From Variovorax paradoxus (GTDB lineage: Bacteria > Pseudomonadota > Gammaproteobacteria > Burkholderiales > Burkholderiaceae_C): a stretch of 64,000 nt of DNA. Made by a program: the position numbers and the translations under genes. The notes under the pieces are model-generated. The model searched no databases. It saw only the letters and a list, made by a program, of their open reading frames with translations, and had not been told where the DNA came from. The stretch lies in the NCBI RefSeq assembly GCF_009498455.1, contig NZ_CP045644.1:6761001-6825000 (forward strand). Reading direction: 5' to 3'. Below are positions 54,408-63,077 of the stretch, one piece after another. Numbering within the stretch: position 1 is the first letter of the stretch; each line of letters opens with the position of its first letter.

Positions 54408-55379
54408 TCAGCCGAAGAGCCGCTTCCACCACGAACTGCGCGCGCCGTTGCCCGCGACGGGCGTGGCACGGCGTGGTGCGGTCGGATCGAGCAGCGCGGC
54501 GTAGCCGTCGAGCGCGTGCAGCACGCCGCGCACGCGTTCCTTCGCCATGCCGGTGCCGCCCATCACGCCGGCCAGGGCGTCGAGGTTGGGCACGGCCTTC
54601 TCGGTGAGCGCGACGATGCCCGCCGCGACCGCGCAGGCGTCGTCGGGCGAGTCCATGCAGATCACGTGGTCGCCGAGCAGCTCGCGCCAGCGCGGCTCGC
54701 AGCGGCGGCGGCGTTGCGCATCGGGAATCAGGAAGAACAGGTGCGTGGTCTCGGCCGCGGCGGCGATGACCTCTTCGATGGGAATGTCCTCGTCGAGCTT
54801 CTCGCCGATGAGCCCTTCGACCTGGTGGCGCGACACGGCCGGGTACGGCAGCTCGTCGCCGGTGACGAACAGGTAGCCGCGCTTCTTGCGCTTCACCCAG
54901 CAGTCCATGTCGGTGTGCTGCGCCATGACGTAAAAGGCGAGCTCGTAGCTCTCTTCGCCGCTGCCCCCGCCGCCGCCTTCGAGGTAGCTCCAGGTGAGCC
55001 ACTGGTCCATGAGGTTGGCGGTCGATTCGAACTGGCCCACCTGCAGCGGCGCCTGGTCGGAGGTGGCGTCGCCGATGGCCATGAACAGCAGCTGGGGGTC
55101 GGCCACGCCACAGTCGGTCAAGAGCTTCATGAAGGTGGGCAGCTCGCGGCGCGCCAGGGTCTGCGGGATGTTGCCCATCGAGCCGGTGACGTCGAGCGCG
55201 AACACGATGCCCAGCGAGTTCGGGTGGTCGGCGTTGTCGCGCGACTCGCGCACCTTGAGCCCCTGCGGGTTCATGAGCATGTGCGTGGCGGTCTGCTTGA
55301 AGACCTCGCTGCCGGGCTTGGCGGCGCGGTCGGCCACGATGGCCGCGTGGGCGGCGTGCGAATAATTTCCGTAACCCAT
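54408..55379 (-). CDS. VWA-domain protein
   Basis: A 323-aa soluble von Willebrand A-type protein with a metal-ion-dependent adhesion site FALDVTGSMGN near residue 60 and a further acidic patch in IGDATSDQAPLQ. The glycine-rich stretch SYLEGGGGGSGEE follows around residue 135. An N-terminal tag (MGYGNYSHAAHAA) precedes it. VWA domains bind metal and partner proteins in complexes. GGAG lies before the ATG. It sits between the pseudokinase and PurA-like genes. Confidence 0.85.
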   Translation of the reverse strand: MGYGNYSHAAHAAIVADRAAKPGSEVFKQTATHMLMNPQGLKVRESRDNADHPNSLGIVFALDVTGSMGNIPQTLARRELPTFMKLLTDCGVADPQLLFMAIGDATSDQAPLQVGQFESTANLMDQWLTWSYLEGGGGGSGEESYELAFYVMAQHTDMDCWVKRKKRGYLFVTGDELPYPAVSRHQVEGLIGEKLDEDIPIEEVIAAAAETTHLFFLIPDAQRRRRCEPRWRELLGDHVICMDSPDDACAVAAGIVALTEKAVPNLDALAGVMGGTGMAKERVRGVLHALDGYAALLDPTAPRRATPVAGNGARSSWWKRLFG

Positions 55380-55423
55380 GGAGGTGCTCCTTCGTGCGAG
55401 GAAAGTGAAAGGCTGGCCGCTGG

Positions 55424-56368
55424 CTAGCGAACCGGCGCGGGGTCGAAATGAACGAAGCGCGACGGCCCGAAGGCCTCGCGCGAGGCGGCCGACAGTGCCT
55501 GCTCGATGCCCTGTGCGCCCAGGCGTTCGCAGGCGATGGCATCGTCGCTGCATTCGCGCAGCAAGGCGGCGAGCGGTGCGGGCACAGCGCCATCCGAGAG
55601 CAACGCGCGCACGCTGCGCGCCGACGCCATCAGGTCACGCCCGATGGCGCCCCCCGACACGTCGGGCTTCGCCTGCGACCAGCCGATGAGCAGCACACCG
55701 TGGTCGCGCGGATGCACGAGTGCATGCGCGGGCGTGATCGCGCGGTGCGTCCAGCCGGCGCCGTGCACGAAGGCCAGCACCTCGAGCATGCGCCGCCAGA
55801 GCCAGACGGCATGGCGCGCGTCGATGCCTTGCGGGCTGTTCGCCTGCTGCACCTCTTGCAGGCTGCCCCAGAAACCGGTCGGGTGCCGCAGCACGAGCGC
55901 CTGCCGCTCACCGTCGCCGAGGCCTTGCGCCACGCCCAGGCCCAGCGGCTGCGGCAGCCGCCGCGTGAAGTAAGCCGCACCGGCCACCGACAGGGCTTGC
56001 AGCGCCTGCAGCACGGCGGCCTCGCGTGCCAGCACGGCGTCGCCGGCCGCGTCACGCGCAAGCTTGATCGTCACGCGCTCGGGCACGGCGCCGAGCCGTT
56101 CGGCGAGCAGCACGTCGCTGTGCTCGCCGTGGCCCAGCGGGGCGAGCACGCGGTAGTGCGCGCCGCGCCACTGCAGGAGGCGGCCGGTGTCGGTGAGCTG
56201 CGGCGCATTGGCGCGCCGCCAGGCGGCGCGAAAGCTCTCGCGCTCGACGGTTTCGGTGCCGCGCGTGATGGTGGCGCCGCAGTAGCCGCAGTGGACGGTG
56301 CGCCAGCGCGCCGCGCGCGGCAACGGCGCCGAGCATTGGGGACAACTCAGTGCAAGCAGCGACAGCAT
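55424..56368 (-). CDS. zinc-ribbon protein with a degenerate (pseudo)kinase domain
   Basis: A 314-aa protein. The N-terminus is a zinc ribbon (C9, C12, C27, C30). A protein-kinase-like fold follows: a glycine-rich loop GHGEHSDVLL and Lys 102 in VTIKLARD. The catalytic loop reads HRAITPAHALV (residues 208-218), so the HRD aspartate is Ala and the usual Asn is not there. The DFG position reads IGW (228-230). It should not transfer phosphate and is probably a scaffold or ATP-sensing pseudokinase. It starts 16 bases after the CorC-like stop. Confidence 0.75.
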   Translation of the reverse strand: MLSLLALSCPQCSAPLPRAARWRTVHCGYCGATITRGTETVERESFRAAWRRANAPQLTDTGRLLQWRGAHYRVLAPLGHGEHSDVLLAERLGAVPERVTIKLARDAAGDAVLAREAAVLQALQALSVAGAAYFTRRLPQPLGLGVAQGLGDGERQALVLRHPTGFWGSLQEVQQANSPQGIDARHAVWLWRRMLEVLAFVHGAGWTHRAITPAHALVHPRDHGVLLIGWSQAKPDVSGGAIGRDLMASARSVRALLSDGAVPAPLAALLRECSDDAIACERLGAQGIEQALSAASREAFGPSRFVHFDPAPVR

Positions 56369-56384
56369 GGCCGCGCCCTCCTCT

Positions 56385-57695
56385 TCAGTCTTCTTGTGGC
56401 GCGGCCGGGTCCGGCGAGGCCAGGATGCGGTCGATGCGGCGCCCTTCGAGCGCCACGATCTCGAAGCACCAGCCCGCGCAGTCGATGTGCTCGCCCACGG
56501 CGGGCAGGTGGCCCGACACGGACATCAGCAGGCCGGCCACGGTGTTGTAGCGGCCGCGCTCTTCGTCGGGCAGCTCGCGGATGCCCAGGCGCGCGCGCAG
56601 TTCCGACACGGGCATGAGGCCGTCGAGCTCCCACACGCCGTCGGCGCGCTGGTGGGCCCAGGCGTCGGCCTGCATGCCGGGCTGCAGCTCGCCGGTGATG
56701 GCTTCGAGCAGGTCGCGCGGGGTCATGAGGCCCTGCACCACGCCGTACTCGTCGACCACGAACACCAGCCGGCCGGCGCGCGTGCGGAACTGCTCGAGCA
56801 GCTCCATGCCGGTGAGCGTCTCGGGCACGAACACGGCGGGCGTGGCCTCCTGGCCCAGCACGCCGTCGTGCGCGGAACCCAGGCGCAGCAGGTGCGCCAC
56901 GCTGATCACGCCGACCACGTCGTCCAGCGAATTGCGGCACACGGGGTACCACGAATGCACGAGGTTGAGCGCCGCGGCGTCGGCCACCTTCTGCAGCGCC
57001 TGCGCGACGGTGTTGGAGGCGTCGAGCCATTCGATGTCGGCGCGCGGGATCATGAGCGACGACAGGCGGCGGTCGTCCAGGTGGAACACGTTGCGCACCA
57101 TCTGGTGCTCGTGCTGCTCGATGACGCCGGCGTCCACGCCTTCTTCGAGGCTGGCCGAAATTTCTTCTTCCGTGACCGAGCGCGCGGCGTTGGCGTCGAT
57201 GCGCAGCAGCTTCAGCGTGGTGGCGGTGGCGCCGGCCAGCAGCCACACGAAAGGCTTGGCGCCCTTGGCCAACCCGCGCATGGGGCGCGCCACGAAGCGC
57301 GCCACCGGTTCGGGGTACAGCTGGCCGATGCGCTTGGGCACCAGCTCGCCGAAGATGATGGTGAAGAAGGTGATGCAGGTCACCACCAGCGCAGTCGACG
57401 CGATGCTGGCGGAGGCCGCGCCCATGCCGACGCTTTCCATCCACACCGCGAGCGGCCCCGCGAAGGCGGCCTCGCCGACGATGCCGCTGAGCATGCCGAT
57501 GGAGGTGATGCCGATCTGCACGGTCGAGAGGAATTGCGTGGGCGATTCCATCAGCTTCAGCGCGGCCTCGGCGCCGGTGTCCCCCGTTTCGGCCAGGGCC
57601 GCGAGGCGTGCGCGGCGGCTGGTGGAAAGGGCCATTTCGGACATTGCGAACACCGCATTGAGGGTGGTCAGCAAGGCCAGCAGGAAGACATCCAT
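56385..57695 (-). CDS. HlyC/CorC-family membrane protein with CBS domains (CNNM-like)
   Basis: A 436-aa protein with a DUF21 membrane domain (three to four helices within residues 1-150; FGELVPKRIGQLYPEPVA is characteristic), a CBS pair around residues 205-330 (SSLMIPRADIEWLD, VVQGLMTPRDLLEAITGE) and a CorC_HlyC domain at the C-terminus. The family exports or balances Mg2+ or other divalent metals; the name hemolysin is historical. It is divergent from apaH with only 23 bases between starts, and it leads the minus-strand series to the pseudokinase. Confidence 0.9.
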   Translation of the reverse strand: MDVFLLALLTTLNAVFAMSEMALSTSRRARLAALAETGDTGAEAALKLMESPTQFLSTVQIGITSIGMLSGIVGEAAFAGPLAVWMESVGMGAASASIASTALVVTCITFFTIIFGELVPKRIGQLYPEPVARFVARPMRGLAKGAKPFVWLLAGATATTLKLLRIDANAARSVTEEEISASLEEGVDAGVIEQHEHQMVRNVFHLDDRRLSSLMIPRADIEWLDASNTVAQALQKVADAAALNLVHSWYPVCRNSLDDVVGVISVAHLLRLGSAHDGVLGQEATPAVFVPETLTGMELLEQFRTRAGRLVFVVDEYGVVQGLMTPRDLLEAITGELQPGMQADAWAHQRADGVWELDGLMPVSELRARLGIRELPDEERGRYNTVAGLLMSVSGHLPAVGEHIDCAGWCFEIVALEGRRIDRILASPDPAAPQED

Positions 57696-57718
57696 GAACA
57701 GAGGGGGAAAATGAGGGA

Positions 57719-58570
57719 ATGTCACTTTACTGTATCGGCGACGTCCAGGGCTGCGATGCCCCCCTGGGCCGACTGCTCGACAAGATCGATTTCTCCCCCA
57801 GCCGCGACACCCTCGTGGTGCTCGGCGACCTGGTGAACCGGGGCCCCGATTCGGCCGCGGTGCTGCGCCGCCTGCAAGGCTACGGCGCCTCGGCGTTGAG
57901 CGTGCTGGGCAACCACGACCTGCACCTGCTGGCCGTGGCGCACGGCGTGCGGAAGGGCGGCCGCAAGGACACGGTGGCCGATCTGCTGGCCGCGCCCGAC
58001 AGCGAGGCGATGCTCGACTGGCTGCGCCAGCAGCACATGGCGCTGCACATGCAGGTCGGCGGCGGCGACCTGCTGATGGTGCACGCCGGCGTGCTGCCGC
58101 AGTGGACGGTGGGCGAAACGCTGGCATTGGCATCAGAGGTCGAGTCGGTGCTGCGCGGCCCCGCACTGGGCGACTTCCTGCACGAGATGTACGGCAACAC
58201 GCCCGACCACTGGGACGACGCGCTCACCGGCCATGCGCGGCTGCGCGTGATCGTCAACGCGCTGACCCGGCTGCGCTATTGCACGCCCGAGGGCGTGATG
58301 GAGTTCGAAAGCAAGGACGGCGCGATTCCCGGCCCCGAGGGCTTCCTGCCGTGGTTCGACGTGCCGGGTCGCAAGACCGCCGCGGCCACCGTCGCCTTCG
58401 GCCACTGGTCGACGCTGGGCTGGCTCTCGCGGCCCGACCTGCTGTCGACCGACACGGGTTGCGTGTGGGGCGGCTGCCTCAGTGCGGTGCGCTTCGGCGC
58501 GACGCTGGACCAGCGCGAGCTGATCCAGGAGAAGTGCGAGCAGGCGCAGAAGCCCGGCAAAGGGGCTTGA
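57719..58570 (+). CDS. apaH: symmetrical bis(5'-nucleosyl)-tetraphosphatase
   Basis: A 283-aa cytoplasmic metallophosphatase that cleaves Ap4A to two ADP, controlling stress dinucleotides. Metal-binding motifs: CIGDVQGC (residues 5-12), VLGDLVNRGPDS (near 33-44), LGNHDLHL (near 63) and LLMVHAGVLPQW (near 120). The length is normal. The narrow gap to the divergent CorC-like gene means overlapping promoters. Confidence 0.95.
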   Translation: MSLYCIGDVQGCDAPLGRLLDKIDFSPSRDTLVVLGDLVNRGPDSAAVLRRLQGYGASALSVLGNHDLHLLAVAHGVRKGGRKDTVADLLAAPDSEAMLDWLRQQHMALHMQVGGGDLLMVHAGVLPQWTVGETLALASEVESVLRGPALGDFLHEMYGNTPDHWDDALTGHARLRVIVNALTRLRYCTPEGVMEFESKDGAIPGPEGFLPWFDVPGRKTAAATVAFGHWSTLGWLSRPDLLSTDTGCVWGGCLSAVRFGATLDQRELIQEKCEQAQKPGKGA

Positions 58571-58592
58571 GCGACACGGGGCTCGTTCGGGC

Positions 58593-60146
58593 TCAGAACC
58601 CGTGCGTCATCAGCGCGTAGACCGTCTGCACGCCGGTCACGTAGTTGCCCATGCGCAGGTTCTCGTTCGCCGCGTGCTGGTTGTTGTCGGCGTTCACCAG
58701 CGGAATGATCGCGAACGGCACCTGCAGCACGCGCACGATTTCCGCCGTCGGCACGGTGCCGCCCATCATGCGGATGCGCACCGGCTCGGGCGAGGTGCCG
58801 AAGGTGTCGGTCAGCGCCTTGTAGGCCCACTGGCCGATCGGTGAATTGATCGGCGAGCCCGCCGCGTCGGCGCCCTCGCTGCGGTAGCTGAAGCTTGCGA
58901 TCTTGTCGTAGCGGGCGCGCTCCTCGTCGGTCGGCGCGGCCTTCACGAGGTGGTAGCCCTGCTTGACGATGTGCGCCTCGATCAGCTTGCCCAAATAAGG
59001 CGCGTCGGAGTCGGGCGTGGTGCGCAGGTCCATCTCGGCTTCGGCCTTGTCGGGGACGATGTTCGCCACCTTGTCGCCCACGGCCGCCGAGGCCATGCCG
59101 CGCACGTTCAGCGAGGGGTACTGCATCGCCTCCTGGTAGTTGGCGCCGACCTTGTCGGTGCGGGCGATGCCCAGCCGGCGCTTGAGCGCGGCCTCGTCGT
59201 CGGGCACGGCGGCCATGATCTTGCGGTCGGCCTCGCCGATCTTCACGCGGTCGTAATAGCCCGGCACGGTCACGCGGCCGGTGTCGTCCTTCATCGTGGC
59301 CAGCAGGCTGGCGAGGCGCTGCGCCGGGTTGGGCGCGTAGTTGCCGTAGTGCCCGCTGTGCAGCGGCACCTTGGCGCCGTACACGGTGAGCCGCGCGTCG
59401 GCCGCGCCACGGTTGCCGAACACCAGCGTGGGCCGGTTGGTCGCGTGCATGGGGCCGTCGTGGATCACGATGGCGTCGCTGCGCAGCAGTTCGCGGTGCG
59501 CCTGCATGACCTGGCTGATCGACGGTGAGCCCTTTTCTTCTTCGCTGTCGAGGATCACCTTCACGTTGACCGCCGGCTGGCCGCCGCCGGCCTTCAGCGC
59601 GTCGATGGCCGCCAGCAGCATCATGATCGGGCCCTTGTCGTCGGCCGAGGCCCGGCCGAACACGCGCCACTCGGGGTCGAGCGGGCCGCTGAAGAGCGGG
59701 GCCGAATCGATCTCTTCCCACTCGCCCTTCTCTGTCTTGCGCTTGAGCACGGGCGTCCACGGGCTCTTTTGAGCCCACTGCGCGGGAATCACGGGCTGGC
59801 CGTCGAGGTGCATGTAGAACAGCACCGTCTTGCGCGCCGGGTCGCTGCCGGGGATCTCGGCGAAGAGCATCGGCTTGCCGTTGTTGGGCAGTTGCTTCGT
59901 CGTGAAGCCGCGCTTGCGGAAAGCCTGCTCCAGCCAGTCGACGTTCTTGCGGATGTCTTCCGGCACGGTGGCGTCGTTGGGCAGGGCCAGCAGTTCGAAG
60001 TACTCGCGGTAGGTGCCCTGCGCATGGCGCTCGGCCAGGGCCGGCGAGAGTTCGGCCGACTGCGCGAGGCCGTGGCCCAGCAGCAGGAAGGCCGTGGGCA
60101 CCAGTGCGATCAGGCGACGGGGATAGCGAGGGAGAGTGGTGGGCAT
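58593..60146 (-). CDS. M20-family metallopeptidase, exported
   Basis: A 517-aa di-zinc peptidase with a signal peptide ending near AQSAEL. The active-site residues are in FYMHLDGQPV (His, Asp), GRASADDKGP (bridging Asp) and LDSEEEKGSP (Glu-Glu). It is larger than the carboxypeptidase at 22.7 kb and differs in its lid region, so it is a separate subfamily. The divergent LysR gene 138 bases away probably regulates it. Substrate unknown. Confidence 0.87.
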   Translation of the reverse strand: MPTTLPRYPRRLIALVPTAFLLLGHGLAQSAELSPALAERHAQGTYREYFELLALPNDATVPEDIRKNVDWLEQAFRKRGFTTKQLPNNGKPMLFAEIPGSDPARKTVLFYMHLDGQPVIPAQWAQKSPWTPVLKRKTEKGEWEEIDSAPLFSGPLDPEWRVFGRASADDKGPIMMLLAAIDALKAGGGQPAVNVKVILDSEEEKGSPSISQVMQAHRELLRSDAIVIHDGPMHATNRPTLVFGNRGAADARLTVYGAKVPLHSGHYGNYAPNPAQRLASLLATMKDDTGRVTVPGYYDRVKIGEADRKIMAAVPDDEAALKRRLGIARTDKVGANYQEAMQYPSLNVRGMASAAVGDKVANIVPDKAEAEMDLRTTPDSDAPYLGKLIEAHIVKQGYHLVKAAPTDEERARYDKIASFSYRSEGADAAGSPINSPIGQWAYKALTDTFGTSPEPVRIRMMGGTVPTAEIVRVLQVPFAIIPLVNADNNQHAANENLRMGNYVTGVQTVYALMTHGF

Positions 60147-60284
60147 GGATGTCAGCGCAGAAGGGAGCAAGTCGAAGTGCGAGGTTTCCACTCAGCATAA
60201 AAAGCGCGCACCTTTTCAGCAATTGCTATTTTTTCGAGCTACCTTTGCATTTCCCGCAAACCTCGCGCACCTCATCCCCTCCCC

Positions 60285-61256
60285 ATGCCCAGCCGTCGCC
60301 TGCAAGAAACCTCGCTGCGCTACTTCCTCGAAGTGGCCCGCACCGGCTCGCTCACCGAGGCCGCCGTGCGGCTCAACGTCAGCATCTCCGCCGTCAGCCG
60401 CCAGGTCGCCACGCTCGAAACCTTGATGGGCGTGCCGCTGTTCGAGCGCCGCCCGCGCGGCATGGTGCCCAGCGCCGCGGGCGAGCTGCTGGCGGCGCAC
60501 GCCCTGCGCGGCGCGCTGGAGGCCGAGCGCGTGCTGTCGGACATCCAGGCGCTGCTGGGGCCGCTGAGCGGGCGCGTGCGCATCGCCTGTTCGTCGGGCT
60601 TTGCCAACGAGTTCCTGCCGCGCACCATCGCGGCGTTCCGGGTGCAGTACCCGGGCGTGCGGTTCCGGCTCGATGCCGCGGGCCCGACGCAGGTGAGCGA
60701 CGCCGTGCTGCTCGGTGAAGCCGACATCGGCCTCACCTACAGCCGCGCGGCGGTGCGCGGCATCCGGGTCGAGCATCGCCAGCCGGCGTCGGTGTTCGTG
60801 ATCATGCGGCCCGACCATGCGCTGGCGAAGTCGCGCAGCGTGACGCTGGCGCAGATGCATCCCTTTCCCATCGCACTCAGCAGCCCCGAGAACACGGTGC
60901 GCCAGCTGTTCGACGTGGGCTGCAGCAACCGCGGCCTCGTGTTCGAACCCGTGCTGGTCAGCAACCGCTTCGAGGCCATCGCCCACTTCGTGCTGCAGGA
61001 CGGCGGCCTGGGCATCACGGGCGAGATCACGGTGCGCGACCGCCTGCAGCGCGGCGACCTGGTGGCGGCCGAGATCCGCGAGCCCGGCATGCGCGGGCGA
61101 TCGGTCGAGTTGCAGACGCTGGCCGATCGCACGCTGCCGGAGGTGGTGCGCACCTTCCTGGCTTACCTGCGGGAGCAGTTGCCGGCGCCGGGGGCAGCAA
61201 AAAGGACACGTAAAGCATCGGAGCCGGGAAAGTCGCGCACGCGCGAAGCGGCCTGA
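60285..61256 (+). CDS. LysR-family transcriptional regulator
   Basis: A 323-aa LysR protein with a helix-turn-helix at residues 15-50 (SLTEAAVRLNVSISAVSRQV) and an effector domain after residue 90. The C-terminus is a basic low-complexity tail (KRTRKASEPGKSR). It is divergent from the exported M20 peptidase gene, which suggests that gene as the target. Effector unknown. Confidence 0.9.
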   Translation: MPSRRLQETSLRYFLEVARTGSLTEAAVRLNVSISAVSRQVATLETLMGVPLFERRPRGMVPSAAGELLAAHALRGALEAERVLSDIQALLGPLSGRVRIACSSGFANEFLPRTIAAFRVQYPGVRFRLDAAGPTQVSDAVLLGEADIGLTYSRAAVRGIRVEHRQPASVFVIMRPDHALAKSRSVTLAQMHPFPIALSSPENTVRQLFDVGCSNRGLVFEPVLVSNRFEAIAHFVLQDGGLGITGEITVRDRLQRGDLVAAEIREPGMRGRSVELQTLADRTLPEVVRTFLAYLREQLPAPGAAKRTRKASEPGKSRTREAA

Positions 61257-61289
61257 GCCGGGCAACGCCGCCGGCTCACGTCCGCTTGC

Positions 61290-61805
61290 TCAGTTGCGCG
61301 CAGGCGTCGAAACAGGAAACCGGATCACCCGCCGCTGCGTCGCACCCGACGGCCGCAGCAGCCCGCGCTGCGTGGCCTCGTGCACGGCCTGGGTGCGCGA
61401 ATGGACCGACAGCTTGCGGTAGATGCTCTTGATCTGGCTGGCGACGGTGCTGTCGGAGCGATGCAACGCTTCGGCCACGCGCCGGTTGCTCCAGCCCTGG
61501 GCCACGAGCTCGAGCACCTTGAGTTCGCGCGGCGAGAGCAGGCCCTCGTCGCAGGACGCTTTGTGCGCCCTGTCGAGCCCATGGGCTTCCAGCGCAGCGT
61601 CCTCGATGCCGTACAGGATCTGCCGCGCCGTGCGCGCGGCCGCCCACACGTCGCCGCGCTCGACCGCCGCCATCAGGTTGGCCAGCTCCGGCTGGTTGGC
61701 TTGTGCAAAGAGCCGCGCGGCGGCGTTCGCGGCCACCGCCGGGCTCAGGGGCGGTCCGTCGTCCAGTTCCGAAATGGCACGCAGCTCGGCGCTTCCTTTG
61801 GACAT
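61290..61805 (-). CDS. LuxR-type (FixJ/NarL-like) helix-turn-helix protein
   Basis: A 171-aa protein. The C-terminal LuxR-type helix-turn-helix covers residues 88-150 (LSPRELKVLELVAQGWSNRRVAEALHRSDSTVAS). The first 80 residues are helical and are not a receiver or autoinducer domain that I recognise. The ATG at 61805 is used; a TTG at 61829 would extend it. It is convergent with the LysR gene and divergent from the AraC gene. Confidence 0.82.
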   Translation of the reverse strand: MSKGSAELRAISELDDGPPLSPAVAANAAARLFAQANQPELANLMAAVERGDVWAAARTARQILYGIEDAALEAHGLDRAHKASCDEGLLSPRELKVLELVAQGWSNRRVAEALHRSDSTVASQIKSIYRKLSVHSRTQAVHEATQRGLLRPSGATQRRVIRFPVSTPARN

Positions 61806-61947
61806 GTCAATGCTCGCTAGGTCGATCAATGCGGGGGGAAAGTAAACCCGGCGTCCCTGTGCAATGAAATGCCATGCAGAACGCCTGCTGCGAGCCTGAG
61901 GTCGCTTTGTAAACAGCCTTGACCGTGCGTCTCAGTTCTTGGGAGAA

Positions 61948-61998
61948 TTTCGCCGAATTTGTGATTTTTTAACGCTTAGTTAGTACTATTTGGCGAAA
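61948..61998. promoter_or_regulatory. widely spaced dyad in the A/T-rich promoter gap
   Basis: TTTCGCC (61948-61954) and GGCGAAA (61992-61998) are perfect seven-base arms separated by 37 bases of A/T-rich DNA, between the LuxR-type and AraC-type genes. They could be two half-sites for a regulator. The gap itself holds no gene. Confidence 0.35.
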
Positions 61999-62039
61999 AT
62001 GGCTTGCCTCTCCCCCTTGGCGCCGTTCCGACCTCGCCC

Positions 62040-63077
62040 ATGACCCACCCCGACGCCACGGCCCTCGAACGCCCTCTCTCGCCCCCGGGCGTGGCGCACA
62101 GCCACTTCGATGTGCTCGCAGAGCCGCCCGACCGGCAGTTCCTGGCCTGGCGTGCGCGTGTCGGCCATGTGATGGACGCCGTGCCCTCGCGCGATGCGCT
62201 CGCGCGTCCATTCAACGCCGCGATCGACCGCTACGACGTGGGCGGCCTCGTCTTCACCGACTGCCGCTCCGACGCACTGCTGATGGAGCGTTCGCTGGCG
62301 CGCGTGTCGACCGACAGCGTGCGCGACTTCGCCTTCCATGTGTTCGAGCACGGCCGCATGGACGACGTACAGATTCGCGCCGCGCCGCGCGCCCCGCGCA
62401 AGGGCGAACCGCCGCCGGCGCCTGCCGGCACGATCACCCTCCTCGCGCTGGACATGAACCAGCCGGTGCGCATGCGGCGCAGCGATTGCCGCGTTCACAC
62501 CTTCTTCGTGCCGGGTGCGCTGGTGCAGGAAACCTTCCCCGACCCCGAGGCCCTGCACGGCCGCATGCTCGCCTGCACCACGCCGGCCGCGCGGCTCGCG
62601 GCCGCGCACGCGATCTCGCTGGCGCGCCACATCGGCGGCATGACGCCCGCGGCGGCCCAGAGTGCGGTGCGCACGGGTGCGCAGCTGGCGGTGTCGGCCT
62701 TCGGCAAGCAGGCGGGCTTCGAGGGCAATGCGCGCGCCGCGGCACGCGCCGCCATGTTCGACCAGGTGCGCCGCCATGTGCAGACCCACCTGCACCGCGC
62801 CGACCTCACACCCGAGAGCGTGCTGGCCGCGCTGCAGCTGCCGCGCCCCACGCTGTACCGCATGTTCCAGCACGAAGGCGGGCTGGGCAGCTACATCCGC
62901 GGCCTGCGGCTGCGCCAGGCGGCGAGCGACCTCGCACGCTACCCGCACGTGATGGTGACCGACGTCGCCTACGGCGCGGGCTTTGGCAGCGCCTCGGATT
63001 TCAGCCGCGCCTTTCGCCGCACCTACGGCATCGCGCCGCAGGACTTCCGTGTGCAGGCGCTCGAGCGGCGCTTCTAG
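62040..63077 (+). CDS. AraC-family transcriptional regulator
   Basis: A 345-aa regulator whose C-terminal AraC domain (residues 245-340) contains both helix-turn-helix units: ESVLAALQLPRPTLYRMFQHEG and VTDVAYGAGFGSASDFSRAF. The N-terminal half is an uncharacterised sensor-type region (AraC-binding-like). The ATG at 62040 is preferred to a TTG at 62004. Its last bases overlap the convergent SsuA-like gene by four. Target unknown. Confidence 0.9.
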   Translation: MTHPDATALERPLSPPGVAHSHFDVLAEPPDRQFLAWRARVGHVMDAVPSRDALARPFNAAIDRYDVGGLVFTDCRSDALLMERSLARVSTDSVRDFAFHVFEHGRMDDVQIRAAPRAPRKGEPPPAPAGTITLLALDMNQPVRMRRSDCRVHTFFVPGALVQETFPDPEALHGRMLACTTPAARLAAAHAISLARHIGGMTPAAAQSAVRTGAQLAVSAFGKQAGFEGNARAAARAAMFDQVRRHVQTHLHRADLTPESVLAALQLPRPTLYRMFQHEGGLGSYIRGLRLRQAASDLARYPHVMVTDVAYGAGFGSASDFSRAFRRTYGIAPQDFRVQALERRF

